Source of the DNA: Sinorhizobium garamanticum | GTDB lineage: Bacteria; Pseudomonadota; Alphaproteobacteria; Rhizobiales; Rhizobiaceae | Reading direction: 5' to 3' | DNA: 64,000 nt | Assembly (NCBI RefSeq): GCF_029892065.1 | Contig: NZ_CP120374.1 | Location: 1,488,001 to 1,552,000 of the forward strand | Part shown: in pieces, positions 11,814-21,229 of the stretch | How positions within the stretch are numbered: the first letter of the stretch is position 1 | How the letters are laid out: each line of letters begins with the position of its first letter | Notes under the pieces: generated by a model | Databases searched by the model: none | What the model saw: only the letters and a program-made list of their open reading frames with translations | What the model was told of the DNA's origin: nothing | Program-made: the position numbers and the translations under genes

Positions 11814-12014
11814 ATGTCCGGCGACGCCGACAAGGCAAAGGCCCAGACGGAAGAGGTACCGGATCTCGCCAGGCACTATCGCCCGGTGGCGATCCGTTCG
11901 GTGCTGGCTGCGCATGCGATGATCCCGCGAGTCCGCGAGAAAGCCTTGCCGGAGCCCTTCCCCGACATGTCCTTCTCCCTGCCGGAAGGGTTCCATACCG
12001 TCGCCGAGGATTGA
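11814..12014 (+). CDS. Small hypothetical protein
   Basis: 66 residues starting at the ATG at 11814, supported by TGGAGGAAATGCA just upstream. It is soluble, with no membrane segment: an acidic/polar start (MSGDADKAKAQTEEVPDLAR), a middle helix-like stretch HYRPVAIRSVLAAHAM and a Pro/Phe-rich end. I do not recognise the family. The good ribosome site and normal codon use suggest a real gene. Confidence 0.55.
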   Translation: MSGDADKAKAQTEEVPDLARHYRPVAIRSVLAAHAMIPRVREKALPEPFPDMSFSLPEGFHTVAED

Positions 12015-12161
12015 CCAGGGCGCTCACGACAGCCGTCCCGTCTTGGTTTCGTTGAAGACAATGGCTTTCACACAGCAAGCCCAAGTTGCTCGCGACGACG
12101 GACACGCGCCAAGAGCAGATAAATCGACGGGCCTAATTCCCTTGCCCCCCGAAGCGAAATG

Positions 12162-12548
12162 TCAGACCTCTTTGATCGCTTGATTGGCCATGGCGTCCTC
12201 AGGCTTCGCTTCAATTTCGACTAGCGCTTGGAACCGCGGATCGCGATGCAACGGCGCGAGGTCACTGTCGCTCTTCATCCAATCGACGAGTTCAGGAGGC
12301 ATGTCGGAAACGCAAGATTCCAAGAGGTTGAGAGCCTGATCGGACTCACCCATTCTGGCGGCGGCGCAAGCCAGATTGTAGCGATCCAGGATGTCATCGG
12401 GGTCCGTGACGATGAGCGCACGCGAGATCCATTCCTTGGCGCGATCGAACTCTCCGAGGTAAGCCAAAAAATCTGGCTGCGCCGCGACTGGGAAATATCG
12501 TTCACGGTGCCAACGTAGCTTTCTGAGGTTTTCGAGAGTCGAAACGGG
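12162..12548 (-). pseudogene. C-terminal fragment of a TPR protein
   Basis: The frame reads FLAYLGEFDRAKEWISRAL, then DRYNLACAAARMGESDQAL and ESCVSDMPPELVDWMKSDSD to the stop at 12162. This resembles the last tetratricopeptide repeats of large TPR proteins that often carry an N-terminal adenylate cyclase. No start codon with a ribosome site precedes the homologous part, and codons upstream of about 12548 do not look like the family. I read it as the 3' remnant of a larger gene, not related closely to the intact cyclase/TPR gene at 54795. Confidence 0.55.
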
Positions 12549-12959
12549 CGCGCATTTTGACGTTGTCGTGGGTGGCATTGCCCCTCCGGCTCGAAAAGCC
12601 GACGCGCCCCACAGCAGCATCTTCAAACCAGGCCGACGGATTTATATGCGTCAAGGAGACGTCTGGAGGTCGCCTTCGGGCCGAGGGGGGCGTAACCAGC
12701 CGACATCGAGCTGGTTGGCTCGTCAAAAATTGCCGAGCAAACTCTGGCAGTCAGCACTTGAGAACCAAAGGTCCTTGTAGATTGCAACGGCCGTCTCGTC
12801 TGGTGAGCGATCCCGCCTCAGCCAGACCGAGCGTATCGACCAGGCATCGGCCGCGCTTGGGAACTTGCTGCATTCGGCACTATCCGATGCACCGACGCAG
12901 GGAATGAACCAAGCTGGCATTTAGTGGCCGTGCTGCGTAACCTGCCGTTGTCCGAGTGA

Positions 12960-13578
12960 TCAGGACTGCAAGACCGGTCCTTTGCCTGCCAAGGAAAGAT
13001 TATCCGACCGCCCGGGAGCAGTGCTTCGAGCCAGTATGCGGGAAGCGCAACGAAGCCGGCGCTTACATAGACGAGATTGGCGCTCCGCATGGGCAAAGCG
13101 GTTGCGTCATCATTGGTGAGCGCAACTCCCTCAAACGGCTCGAGGTTTTCTCGCGCGCGGTCGGCCAGGCGCCGGTCGATCTCAAAGCTTGAACATGCCC
13201 CCTCGGCAGCACCAGCATCGCTAGCAGCGCGGTATAGTAACCCGTTCCCGCGCCGACATGGATTACCATCTCACCGGGCTTTGGGGCAGCCGCGCCAATC
13301 AAGGCCGCGTGGAGGAACGGTTTGCCGTTGTTGATGCCTTTCGTGACATCCAGTGCGACAAGGACATTCTGATAGACGAAGCAGGGATCGGCGCTGGGCG
13401 TCTCTACGTAACGTCGATTGACTTTGATCTGCCACGGCCCGGGACCCAAGAACGCCTCGCGCGGGACAAGCTCAAAAATCCGCTCAAGCCGTTCATCTGC
13501 CGAGTTACTGGCAACCGCCATCATCCTCGCGTGAAATGCGCGTATCTCATCCAAGCTGGCACGGCCATTTGTGGTCAT
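12960..13578 (-). pseudogene. pcm: Protein-L-isoaspartate O-methyltransferase, frameshifted and 3'-truncated
   Basis: From the ATG at 13578 the frame reads IFELVPREAFLGPGPWQ and the SAM-binding motif MVIHVGAGTGYYTALLAM, a good match to PCMT enzymes that repair isoaspartyl residues. After HVQA the frame is lost. One extra base in the A-run at 13184-13186 (T on the coding strand) would restore FEIDRRLADRARENLEPF, then NLVYVSAGFVALPAYWLEAL and PGGRIIFPWQ. Homology stops near 12960, before the usual C-terminus. It is broken twice, so not functional unless the shift is a sequencing error and the end is only diverged. Confidence 0.8.
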
Positions 13579-13834
13579 TACCTCCCTCCGTCCATCCGCA
13601 AGATATTTTCGGCCGCTTGCCCACTCCCCTCGGTGACGCAGGCTATAGCGGACAGCCCTCAGATGAAAGGCTGAGATCTTCTGTCATCAGGAGTTGCATT
13701 GCGCCCGATCCGCTCGCATTCTGTCGGGATCGGCGCCGCTGACGCACCGATATATTCAGAACTCGATTTCTCGCGGCAGAAAGGATCAATGATTCCCTTC
13801 GCGCCGCCCCTTTACTCCCTCAGCCGGAGCCGCC

Positions 13835-15406
13835 ATGTCGTTTTCGGATCGCATCTATCGTCCCCTTGAGACGCTCATTCGTCCGCTCGATATTCCTTAC
13901 ACGCCGCTGCCGTCACGCGGGCCTTTCGCGCTGCTCGTGCATTTCGCCTCGATGTTCCGCGGCGTGCTCGCGGCCGTCGCCATCCTCATGATTGCCATCG
14001 AAGGCATCAATCTCGCGACGATCTGGGGCATTTCCTTTGTCGTGGACGGGGTGACCGCCAAGGGCGCGGCCGCTTTCCTCGAAGAGGATTGGCCGACGCT
14101 GGCCGTCCTCGGCGTGCTGATTTTCCCGGTGCTGCCGCTGCTGATCTTCCTCGGTAACACGCTGAACTCGCAGACGGTGGCGGTATGCATGCCGGCCGCG
14201 ATGCAATGGCAGGGTCACAAGGCGGTGGAGCGCCAGGACCTCGCCTTCTTCCACGACCTGTTTGCCGGCCAGGTCGCTACGCGCATTTCCCAGGTCGCGT
14301 CCGCCGTGCAGCAGCAGATCGTCGTGGCCTTTTATCAGGTACCGCTCTTCTCGGTGCAGTTTGTCGGCTCACTCGTTCTGCTCGGCGCGCTGTCCTGGCC
14401 GCTGGCGCTTCCCGTCTTCGTCTGGATCGCGGCCAACATCGCGCTTGCGGCGACAGCCGTGCCGCATTTTTCTGAGCGTTCGCGCAAGACCGCCCGCGCT
14501 CGCAGCCTCGTCGTCGGCGCCATGACCGACCTCTATAGCAACATCCAGATGGTGAAGCTGTTCGCGGCAGAAGACAGCGAGGCGGGCGCGATGCGCAACA
14601 TCATGGAGAACGCCATCCAGACCCAGCAGCGCGAAAGGCGCATCCACTTGACGACCGACACGAGCGTCATCCTGATCAATACTGTCCTCACACTCGCTAT
14701 TTCCACCATAGGCTTCTGGGGACTTGTGGGCGGATTCGTCACCATCGGCCAGTTCGTCGCCTCGATCGCGATCGTGCTGCGGCTCAACGCCAACTCGCGT
14801 GCCTTCCTGCAGATGGGCCAGCAGATTTTCCAAGCGGTGGGAACGATCCGCGACGCCATGCCCGTCGTGACCACGCCGCCGACGATCATCGACATGCCGA
14901 ACGCCAGGTCGCTGACGGTGACGGCCGGCGAGGTCAAGTTCAGGAACGTGCAGTTTGAATACCGCCAGGGACAGGGGGTGAGGCCAGATTTCGGCAGCAG
15001 GAGCTCGCTTTCGCGCGGGATCCGCGCGCTTCGCGACCCCATCGACCCTGCGGGGCAATTTCTCCGTGACTGGTATTCCTGCAGCCGACCTGTCGAACCC
15101 GGCTTTCTCTCGAAGATGAAAAGGGACGCAGCGGCAATGCCGGCGGCCGTTTGGCACGGCATCTTGGAGGGCTTCGCCGAAACCGATCTCCGGCGCACCG
15201 CTATGCGGGTCGCCGCGCCGGTGCTCTGTATCGGTGGTTCGGCTGATCCGCTCTTTGGCAGCCCGCATCGCGAGGCGCTTGCCCAGGCATTCCCTTCAGT
15301 ACGATCCATCACGCTCGAGGGATATGGACATAATCCGCATTGGGAAGACCCGCAGAAAGTTTCAGCGCTTATGCTGTCGTTTCTTGCGGAAGCAGTGATG
15401 GTCTAG
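13835..15406 (+). CDS. Chimera: ABC exporter membrane domain fused to C-terminal half of an alpha/beta hydrolase
   Basis: 523 residues in one open frame. Residues 1 to about 380 are the six-helix membrane domain of an ABCB-type exporter (for example IGFWGLVGGFVTIGQFVASI) and run into the first strand of the nucleotide-binding domain, GEVKFRNVQFEYRQGQGV. There the ABC sequence ends: no Walker A, signature or Walker B follows. From about residue 395 to the stop it is the cap and C-terminal part of an alpha/beta hydrolase, with the acid in CIGGSADPLF and the histidine in EGYGHNPHWEDP; the nucleophile serine half is missing. This looks like an in-frame deletion joining two neighbouring genes. Neither activity is expected to survive. 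Confidence 0.75.
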   Translation: MSFSDRIYRPLETLIRPLDIPYTPLPSRGPFALLVHFASMFRGVLAAVAILMIAIEGINLATIWGISFVVDGVTAKGAAAFLEEDWPTLAVLGVLIFPVLPLLIFLGNTLNSQTVAVCMPAAMQWQGHKAVERQDLAFFHDLFAGQVATRISQVASAVQQQIVVAFYQVPLFSVQFVGSLVLLGALSWPLALPVFVWIAANIALAATAVPHFSERSRKTARARSLVVGAMTDLYSNIQMVKLFAAEDSEAGAMRNIMENAIQTQQRERRIHLTTDTSVILINTVLTLAISTIGFWGLVGGFVTIGQFVASIAIVLRLNANSRAFLQMGQQIFQAVGTIRDAMPVVTTPPTIIDMPNARSLTVTAGEVKFRNVQFEYRQGQGVRPDFGSRSSLSRGIRALRDPIDPAGQFLRDWYSCSRPVEPGFLSKMKRDAAAMPAAVWHGILEGFAETDLRRTAMRVAAPVLCIGGSADPLFGSPHREALAQAFPSVRSITLEGYGHNPHWEDPQKVSALMLSFLAEAVMV

Positions 15407-15851
15407 CTGTGGCCACCAGAGCTCCAGCACCGACGGCAGCGGATGAATGAGTTCAGGCGCTATCTTCGAGCGTCTTCAGAGCGTACTTTTTTGTCATTTG
15501 GTACGTGAAGCCCGATGTCGGCAACGGGTCGGTCTTTCCGGTTCCGAATCGAACACCTCAGGCTTGGCCTCACGAAAATGCGCCCGCAGGCGGGCCCAGA
15601 GCCGTAGTGGCATGAGCACAATCTTTAGCGCTAAAAGGGACTCTCTTCCGGATGCGGCTTTCTGCGTCCCTGGCCGAGCGAACGATTGGTCGGGATAGGT
15701 CAACCATGCTTTCTTGAAGGCGACATAGTGGCAGAACAGGCAAAATAGCGTGGCAATCGACAGCGCAGGCAATAAGTAATACTTAGTTTATTTCTTGCTT
15801 AATTAGACTTTAGTAGCATAGTCTGGCCGTCCACTGCCTGGGAGGAGCAAG
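15407..15851. other. Intergenic with AT-rich promoter region
   Basis: About 445 bases. The last 75 are strikingly AT-rich and contain a plausible promoter for the gene at 15852 (TTGCTT at 15795-15800, 16-base gap, CATAGT at 15817-15822). A leftward 92-codon frame at 15494-15772 with a TTG start has one hydrophobic segment but no ribosome site; I do not call it. Confidence 0.4.
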
Positions 15852-16040
15852 ATGGAGCATGTCGAAGCCGAAAAGCTTTCGAAGCACACCGTTACCAAGG
15901 TTTGGAACGTCCGCGAATTTTGCCAACAACATCAATTGGGTGAAAAAGAAGAGATCCGACTTCGTCGGCTATTCGGCCGGTTCGCCACAGCTTCCGAGCT
16001 GCAGCATAATGCCAAACGCGCTCCGAAGTGGAGATACTGA
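15852..16040 (+). CDS. Small conserved-looking hypothetical protein
   Basis: 62 residues from the ATG at 15852, preceded by a strong GGGAGGAG ribosome site. It is basic and helical in look: VTKVWNVREFCQQHQLGEKE, then IRLRRLFGRFATASELQHNA and a KRAPKWRY end. It resembles a short protein seen widely in rhizobia that has no known function (from memory, not checked). The AT-rich upstream region suggests regulated expression. Confidence 0.65.
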   Translation: MEHVEAEKLSKHTVTKVWNVREFCQQHQLGEKEEIRLRRLFGRFATASELQHNAKRAPKWRY

Positions 16041-16106
16041 GGTTTGGCGATAGCATCCCGCGTTCATCGCTGACGCTGGCTCGGTCGCAAATGAAGCGGC
16101 GCACCG

Positions 16107-16134
16107 AAAAAAGACCCGGCTCTGTGGTCGGGTC
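16107..16134 (-). terminator. Rho-independent terminator (leftward)
   Basis: On the minus strand GACCCG and CGGGTC form a 6-bp stem around a 10-base loop, followed at once by six Ts (the A-run 16107-16112 on the plus strand). It would end leftward transcription from the small gene at 16342-16524. Confidence 0.5.
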
Positions 16135-16341
16135 GATAACAACGTCTTTCATACGGACACTCTGCGATTGACCCAAACGGCAGTGCTAAAGGCAAACGCA
16201 CGATGCCCTAAGAGCCGCCCCTAACTGAAAGCTATGGGCGTGATCGCTTAACCAATTGTCTTCGGAATCAGTCGCTTGGGACGGCCATGATCGTACCCAA
16301 CCAAGGACATCAATGCTTGCTATCGGACAGTGGAATGCCCC

Positions 16342-16524
16342 TCAAACGAGCGAAAATGCGGAACAGAATTCGTGGTCCGCCTCTCGCCGATCGACGTGGG
16401 CTTCAAGCGCGCAATGAGCCACCGCCGTTGTGGCATCTACGCCATAGAGCTCTATAGCGGCTTCAATTGCGCTGTCCGGATCGAAATTGCCTGCGAAGAC
16501 GCTTTTCACGCGGTCATAACGCAT
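16342..16524 (-). CDS. Small hypothetical protein
   Basis: 60 residues from the ATG at 16524. The central stretch FDPDSAIEAAIELYGVDATT followed by AVAHCALEAHVD is highly ordered and looks like a conserved rhizobial small protein (from memory). The ribosome site is weak (GAGA). The C-terminus may be altered: after ADHEF it ends CSAFSLV where a Trp-rich end would be expected, so a late frameshift is possible. A terminator-like hairpin lies downstream at 16107. Function unknown. Confidence 0.5.
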   Translation of the reverse strand: MRYDRVKSVFAGNFDPDSAIEAAIELYGVDATTAVAHCALEAHVDRREADHEFCSAFSLV

Positions 16525-16971
16525 TTTTCGAAGATTCTCTCAGTCTGAGCTGGCCTGTCCCATGAACCGCATGCCCTGGTTCGTCCACGAGATGGATGTT
16601 CGACTTCCTGCAAGCGGTCCACCCAGCGTGACAGGCTGTTGATCTCGACCAGGCCGTGATCGAAGAGAACGCGAAGCCGGCGCCACGGAGGTCGGTTTCC
16701 GGGTCTGGAAACGCCTGTGGAAAGAAGGTCCGCAACGGCCGATCAGAGCCGATCGTCCCTTGCTCGTCCGTTGTCGTCCCGTTCGTGATCTGCACGGTGT
16801 ATCGGCTCAATTTCCTCTTCGTGAAACACGGTGGCGATCGTCGCCGCAACCGGGCGAACCGCCGGCCCGCCGGAGCGACACTGCGCGATGCTCTTCGACA
16901 TGACAGCCTCATTCACAAGGCCGGCTGGGAGGCGGTCAGACCCGCTCCTTCGCCGGCGAAAGTCTAGGCGA
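16525..16971. other. Intergenic, probably decayed sequence
   Basis: About 450 bases. Overlapping open frames exist on the minus strand but none shows family motifs or a ribosome site. It is most likely gene debris. Confidence 0.4.
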
Positions 16972-17622
16972 TCAATGATCGCTGCCGCTGCGAACACGCT
17001 CGAGGATCGCATCGATCCGAGCTCGCGTATCTTGGCTGTTGGTGTGGGTGATGTAAGGCTGGTCGATTGAGGCAGCCCATGGAACAAGCACGTCGAATTC
17101 GAGCTGTTTGATGGACTCGAGCGTGGCAATGTAGGCGTCTCGATCGTTGGACTCGAGCACCGCTGCGCGCCAATTTCCGTCGTCCAAGTAGACGGTATCG
17201 CCGGTAAAGAGGAATCGGTGTTTGCCGTTGTCCCAGAGGTAGGCTGTGGCGCCTTCCGTATGGCCTGGGGTTGGGATCACCTCAAAGTCACGATCCACCA
17301 TATGGCGATCGGAAAATGTGTCATCGACGCGGCACTTCTCGGAGACGTGATGTCGTTCCAGCTCATGGGACACAAGCGGTGCGCCGAACGTCTCGGCAAT
17401 CGCGCTGCAACCCATGCCCGCTTCGTGCCAATGGTTAAGGTAGCGCCGCGATATGCCGCCCAAACGCCGAACGGATTCCTGATCAGCGGCCAACGTGCCC
17501 ACGTTATAGATAAGCAGGTTTCCTGTTGCCCGCTGAAGCAAGAAAGCGCGAATTGTGGTTTCGGGTGCAAAGGACAGCGGCTCCGGGGAAGATGCATAAA
17601 GGCCGGGAACTACTAGGTCCAT
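16972..17622 (-). CDS. Metallo-beta-lactamase-fold hydrolase
   Basis: 216 residues from the ATG at 17622, chosen for AAGGAGG seven bases upstream. The fold is shown by VVPGLYASSPEPL, NLLIYNVGTLAAD, the metal-site region YLNHWHEAGMG, VIPTPGHTEGATAYLW and FLFTGDTVY. The usual H-x-H-x-D-H signature is altered to N-H-W-H-E-A, so the metal site may be incomplete or changed. Family members hydrolyse glyoxalase II-type thioesters, lactones and others; the substrate here is unknown. It lies downstream of the quinone-stress genes on the same strand, 210 bases away. Confidence 0.82.
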   Translation of the reverse strand: MDLVVPGLYASSPEPLSFAPETTIRAFLLQRATGNLLIYNVGTLAADQESVRRLGGISRRYLNHWHEAGMGCSAIAETFGAPLVSHELERHHVSEKCRVDDTFSDRHMVDRDFEVIPTPGHTEGATAYLWDNGKHRFLFTGDTVYLDDGNWRAAVLESNDRDAYIATLESIKQLEFDVLVPWAASIDQPYITHTNSQDTRARIDAILERVRSGSDH

Positions 17623-17832
17623 GTCATATCCTCCTTGTTTTGCTCCGAGGCAAAAGCGCGCGTGCCAACATTTCGGATCATGGCACGCAGATTTCGGTTT
17701 GGTGCTGCGTCTCGCACAATTACATCGTCGGTTATCGCGATCGGTGCCGTGCGCCATTGTTGTCAACGCGCAGCCTCGGCCCTTGTTTCGACATGCCTTA
17801 AGTTGCATGGAGCGAGCAGCAGCGCACCTGCA

Positions 17833-18718
17833 TCACCAAATGCCGAGCCCGCGTGCAAGATTTCGCATCGTCGACTCCGAATGTTGCGCACTGTCCAACA
17901 AACGTCGGGCTCCCCGGAGTATTGCCAGAATATCTGGACCACACGGAACGATGCCCCGTGGATTAAGGTCGGGAAGGCTTTTGTAGTAGTGCGTCGCGAT
18001 ATCATCGACGCGGACGGTGTCGGCGACACCGGGAAGGCAGTAGATCCTTCGGACGAGACTCCAAAGCTGCCGATAGTCGAATGCACGCTTCCAATTGCAC
18101 TTGAACAGCGTGTGGTAGACCACATCGAACCGTACGAGGGACGTGAACATCTGGATGTCAACGACGGTCAAGACGTCTCCCCACAGCCAGAGCCGTGATT
18201 GGAGAAGTTCCTCCAACTGGTCCAATGCGGAAAAACAACTTCGTGACAGCTTGATCGTAAGCCTCTTGGTTAGGGGCGAAGCCCGCCTCGTAAACGCCGC
18301 TGTTGATCGCGTCGGCCACGAATTTGCCTAGCCGGTCGAGCTCAGGCTCCAGTTGCGCCGGGAAGAGGCTTCCCTCCCGGCTGTTTCCAGGCAACCGGTC
18401 GATCCAACTCAGAATCTCCAGCGAGTCGTCGCTGAGGATCCGTTTCTCCGTCACGCTGTAGAGCATCGGCACGCTGGCGCGCCGGCTGAAGCCCGGACGC
18501 GCCCGCCTGTACACATCCAGCAGAGTCGAGACGCCCGGTTCGGTGTCGGACGGGTGGAGGACCCACCCGTCCGGGCCCATCACGGGTTGCACGACGCTGA
18601 GCCTCAAACGGCCCATCACGCCTCGCAACGCCATGCCGACCAGCACGCGGTGCGCGAAGGGGCACGCATAGGAGACGTAGAGGCGAAGGCTGTCGAGATC
18701 ATCGCGCGAAGGAACCAT
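17833..18718 (-). pseudogene. Xi-class glutathione transferase (glutathionyl-hydroquinone reductase), frameshifted
   Basis: From the ATG at 18718 the frame reads LRLYVSYACPFAHRVLVGMA, the xi-class active site with its catalytic cysteine. It then runs to AVTKLF where the frame is lost. Removing one base from the A-run at 18231-18235 joins it to SALDQLEEL, then VDIQMFTSLVRFDVVYHTLF, FKCNWKRAFDYRQLW and the C-terminal THYYKSLPDLNPRGIVPCGP. The whole is about 295 residues, near the usual length. These cytosolic enzymes reduce glutathionyl-hydroquinones. It follows wrbA by 21 bases, a sensible partner. A sequencing error in the run is as likely as a real mutation. Confidence 0.85.
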
Positions 18719-18739
18719 CGAATATTCTCCAGGCCGGGT

Positions 18740-19348
18740 TCAGCCGGCGCTGACCAATCGTCCGGCGATCTCCGCCACGTGTCTGCCCTGGAACCGGGCC
18801 CCTTCGACCTCGACCGGGGACGGGAACCTGCTGTCGTCGCCACCGGAGAGCGTGGACGCACCATAAGGCGACCCGCCGCCGGGTTCGTCCATCTGGTTCA
18901 GACCCTGGAAGCTGTACGGCAAACCCACGACGATCATGCCAAGATGCAGCAGGACGGTGTGGAAGTTCAGGATCGTCGATTCCTGTCCGCCATGCTGCGA
19001 CCCGGTCGAGGTGAACACGGCGCCGACCTTTCCGACCAGCCGATTCTCGAACCAGATCCCGCCGGTCTGATCGATGAAGTTCTTCATCTGCGCGGCCATC
19101 ATCCCGTAGCGCGTGGGGCTACCGAAGATAATGGCATCGTAATCCGGCAGTTCCTCGACGGCGGCGATAGGCGCCGGCTGCTCCAGCTTGTAGCCGGCTT
19201 CCTGGGCGACAGAGAGCGGCACGAGTTCAGGGACGCGCTTGATCGTGACATTGGCGCCGGCCTGTCGAGCGCCGTCCGCCACTCCGGCCGCCATTGTCTC
19301 GATGTGGCCGTATGAGGAGTAGTAGAGTACGAGGATTTTTGCTGACAT
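18740..19348 (-). CDS. wrbA: NAD(P)H:quinone oxidoreductase WrbA
   Basis: 202 residues from the ATG at 19348 (GGAAGG seven bases upstream). It has the flavodoxin-like phosphate loop [13 protein letters not shown], the FMN-binding [34 protein letters not shown] and the WrbA-specific [12 protein letters not shown]. It reduces quinones by two electrons with FMN, as a tetramer in the cytosol, avoiding semiquinone radicals. It sits between a LysR gene and the glutathionyl-hydroquinone reductase on the same strand, so the three likely form a quinone-stress group. Confidence 0.93.
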   Translation of the reverse strand: MSAKILVLYYSSYGHIETMAAGVADGARQAGANVTIKRVPELVPLSVAQEAGYKLEQPAPIAAVEELPDYDAIIFGSPTRYGMMAAQMKNFIDQTGGIWFENRLVGKVGAVFTSTGSQHGGQESTILNFHTVLLHLGMIVVGLPYSFQGLNQMDEPGGGSPYGASTLSGGDDSRFPSPVEVEGARFQGRHVAEIAGRLVSAG

Positions 19349-19492
19349 CGCTAGACCTTCCAATTGCTGTTGCGTCTGCGGTCTAGCTATTGTGTTGCTG
19401 ATATCTTCTGTAGCCTCGGCGAAAGAACATCGTTGTTACGCAAACTGCAACAACGATGCTCGCCGTGGGGCGGGCCGGCTCACCAGAAATGA

Positions 19493-20413
19493 TCAGAAGC
19501 CTGATTGCTGCAGATGAAGCCTGATGTGTTCCATCACAGCGCGCGCACGCCCTGGCAGCCGTGCACTCGAAGGAAAGAGCGCGAACACTCCTACCGAAGG
19601 CAGAGCGAAGTTCTCTAGCACGCGCACCAACCGACCCCGGTCCACGTCACGATCCGTGATGAACGTTGGTAACCCGACGAGCCCTCGTCCGGCCAAAGCA
19701 GCCGCCAAGAGAGCGTTCCCATCGTTGGTGCGCAGACGTCCGCGCGTGCGGACAGCCTTCCAGTTCCCGTCGACCAGGAAGCGCCATTGGTCAGCAGCAC
19801 TCATGTTCGTGTACGTCAGGCAGTCGTGGTGAGCCAGATCATCTGGGGTTGACGGTTGCCCCATGCGGCCGATGTAATCCGGACTGCACACCACAGCGCG
19901 ACGGATCGTGCCGAGCCGCCGAGACATCAGGGAGGAGTCTTTCAGATCTCCGATCCGGATGGCCAGGTCGAACCCGCCGCCGACGACATCGACGTAGCGG
20001 TCGTTCAGGTCGACGTCGATCTCCAGCCCCGCGTGCTGCGCCATGAGGTCTGTCAGCGCAGGCAGCACATGAAGCACGCCGAGGTTCGTGGGTGCGCTCA
20101 CGCGGACTAGGCCGCGCACCGCTGCGGCACTCGTGCCGACTGAGTCCACGGCGTCGTCCAGATCCTCGATCGCCTTCCTGGCCCGTGACTGAAAGTCAAT
20201 TCCGAGGTCTGTCAGCGATACGGCATGCGTAGTGCGGCTCACCAGAAGCACACCGAGACGGCGCTCGAGCGCCCTGACGCGCCGACTCACGATTGACTTG
20301 GAGAGACCTAGGCGCTCGGCCGCCTTCGTAAAGCTCCCGAGGTCAGCCACCTGGAGAAAGGCTTCCAGCTCTTCTAGCCCCGGACGTCGGCTCTGATCGA
20401 TCTTGTTGCTCAT
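19493..20413 (-). CDS. LysR-type transcriptional regulator
   Basis: 306 residues from the ATG at 20413. An N-terminal winged helix (about 13-70) has LEELEAFLQVADLGSFTKAA and the recognition helix region SKSIVSRRVRALERRLGVLL. The rest is the LysR substrate-binding domain, of the CrgA-like type (VSAPTNLGVLHVLPALTDLM, GFDLAIRIGDLKDSSLMSRR). It probably controls wrbA and the glutathione transferase on its own strand, 145 bases downstream, and possibly the divergent DUF2165 gene whose start lies 59 bases away. The inducer is unknown; quinones or electrophiles are an inference from the neighbours. Confidence 0.9.
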   Translation of the reverse strand: MSNKIDQSRRPGLEELEAFLQVADLGSFTKAAERLGLSKSIVSRRVRALERRLGVLLVSRTTHAVSLTDLGIDFQSRARKAIEDLDDAVDSVGTSAAAVRGLVRVSAPTNLGVLHVLPALTDLMAQHAGLEIDVDLNDRYVDVVGGGFDLAIRIGDLKDSSLMSRRLGTIRRAVVCSPDYIGRMGQPSTPDDLAHHDCLTYTNMSAADQWRFLVDGNWKAVRTRGRLRTNDGNALLAAALAGRGLVGLPTFITDRDVDRGRLVRVLENFALPSVGVFALFPSSARLPGRARAVMEHIRLHLQQSGF

Positions 20414-20471
20414 GCGGCAACACCATGTGTCATCACCCGCCGGTACCCCCTTCGAACGCAACAGCTAGAAT

Positions 20472-20990
20472 ATGTGCAGCACAATGAGGGTATTGTCCAT
20501 GTCACCTGAAGCGACGTTCTGGCTTTTCCAACTCACCGCAGCGGCCTGCTTGGCCCTGTGGATGATCGTGGCCGTCGTAAATAACGTTCAAGGCTTCCGG
20601 GCTTCAGTTGGGGCCGTGGGCGTCACGATGAGCATGACACTCCTAAAGGAGGCACCGCTCGATAAGCTGCCGTTCCATAATCGTGCAGTGAATAACGTCG
20701 CTGCTCATAGAGTGGCTCTGATTGGCGTCCTCGTGATTCAGGTCGCTAGTGCGCTTGCTCTTTCGGTAGGAACAGGCCTGATTGCTGTCCAACCTTTCCA
20801 ATATGCATCGGAGCAGGCTATCGGCGTGCTCAACATGGGCCTGAGCGCCTTCGTGCTATGCTGGTGCTTCATGTTCATCGCTGGACTTTGGTTCGGGTTC
20901 TGGATCAAGCAGGAGGGGCTTCTGCTTACCCAGCTTCTCCTTGCAAGTTGGGGGCTGCTCAGCTTTCTGGTCTTCAACATGGCGCGGTAG
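20472..20990 (+). CDS. DUF2165-type small integral membrane protein
   Basis: 172 residues with four hydrophobic segments (for example FWLFQLTAAACLALWMIVAV and VALIGVLVIQVASALALSVG), and a family-like NNVQGFRASVGAVGVTMSM loop. The ATG at 20472 is used, but ATGs at 20484 and 20499 are in frame and equally possible. The fold and length fit predicted small membrane proteins of DUF2165; function unknown. It is divergent from the LysR gene and may share its operator. Confidence 0.7.
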   Translation: MCSTMRVLSMSPEATFWLFQLTAAACLALWMIVAVVNNVQGFRASVGAVGVTMSMTLLKEAPLDKLPFHNRAVNNVAAHRVALIGVLVIQVASALALSVGTGLIAVQPFQYASEQAIGVLNMGLSAFVLCWCFMFIAGLWFGFWIKQEGLLLTQLLLASWGLLSFLVFNMAR

Positions 20991-21229
20991 CGGTTCGCAA
21001 CCACATCCTGCCCTCCGCAGTGCCTGATCTCTCCTTGGACCGTCCTTGAGGTGCGCATTGTCGGTTGCTGAGCTGGGTAGCTTTCGGCGGGTTGAAGGCC
21101 CTGCAGATTGGAACGCAATCCTCGACGGCCGATCTCTGTGGCCACGCTAGCGAACAACGAGTTGTGCGGACATCTAAAGTCGTTTCCTGTCGCGGTGGGA
21201 CGCCGGCAGCATCGGCGACCAATGCCTTC

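Noticed and set aside
15494..15772. Leftward 92-codon frame with a hydrophobic start
   Set aside because: TTG start without a ribosome site and no family resemblance.
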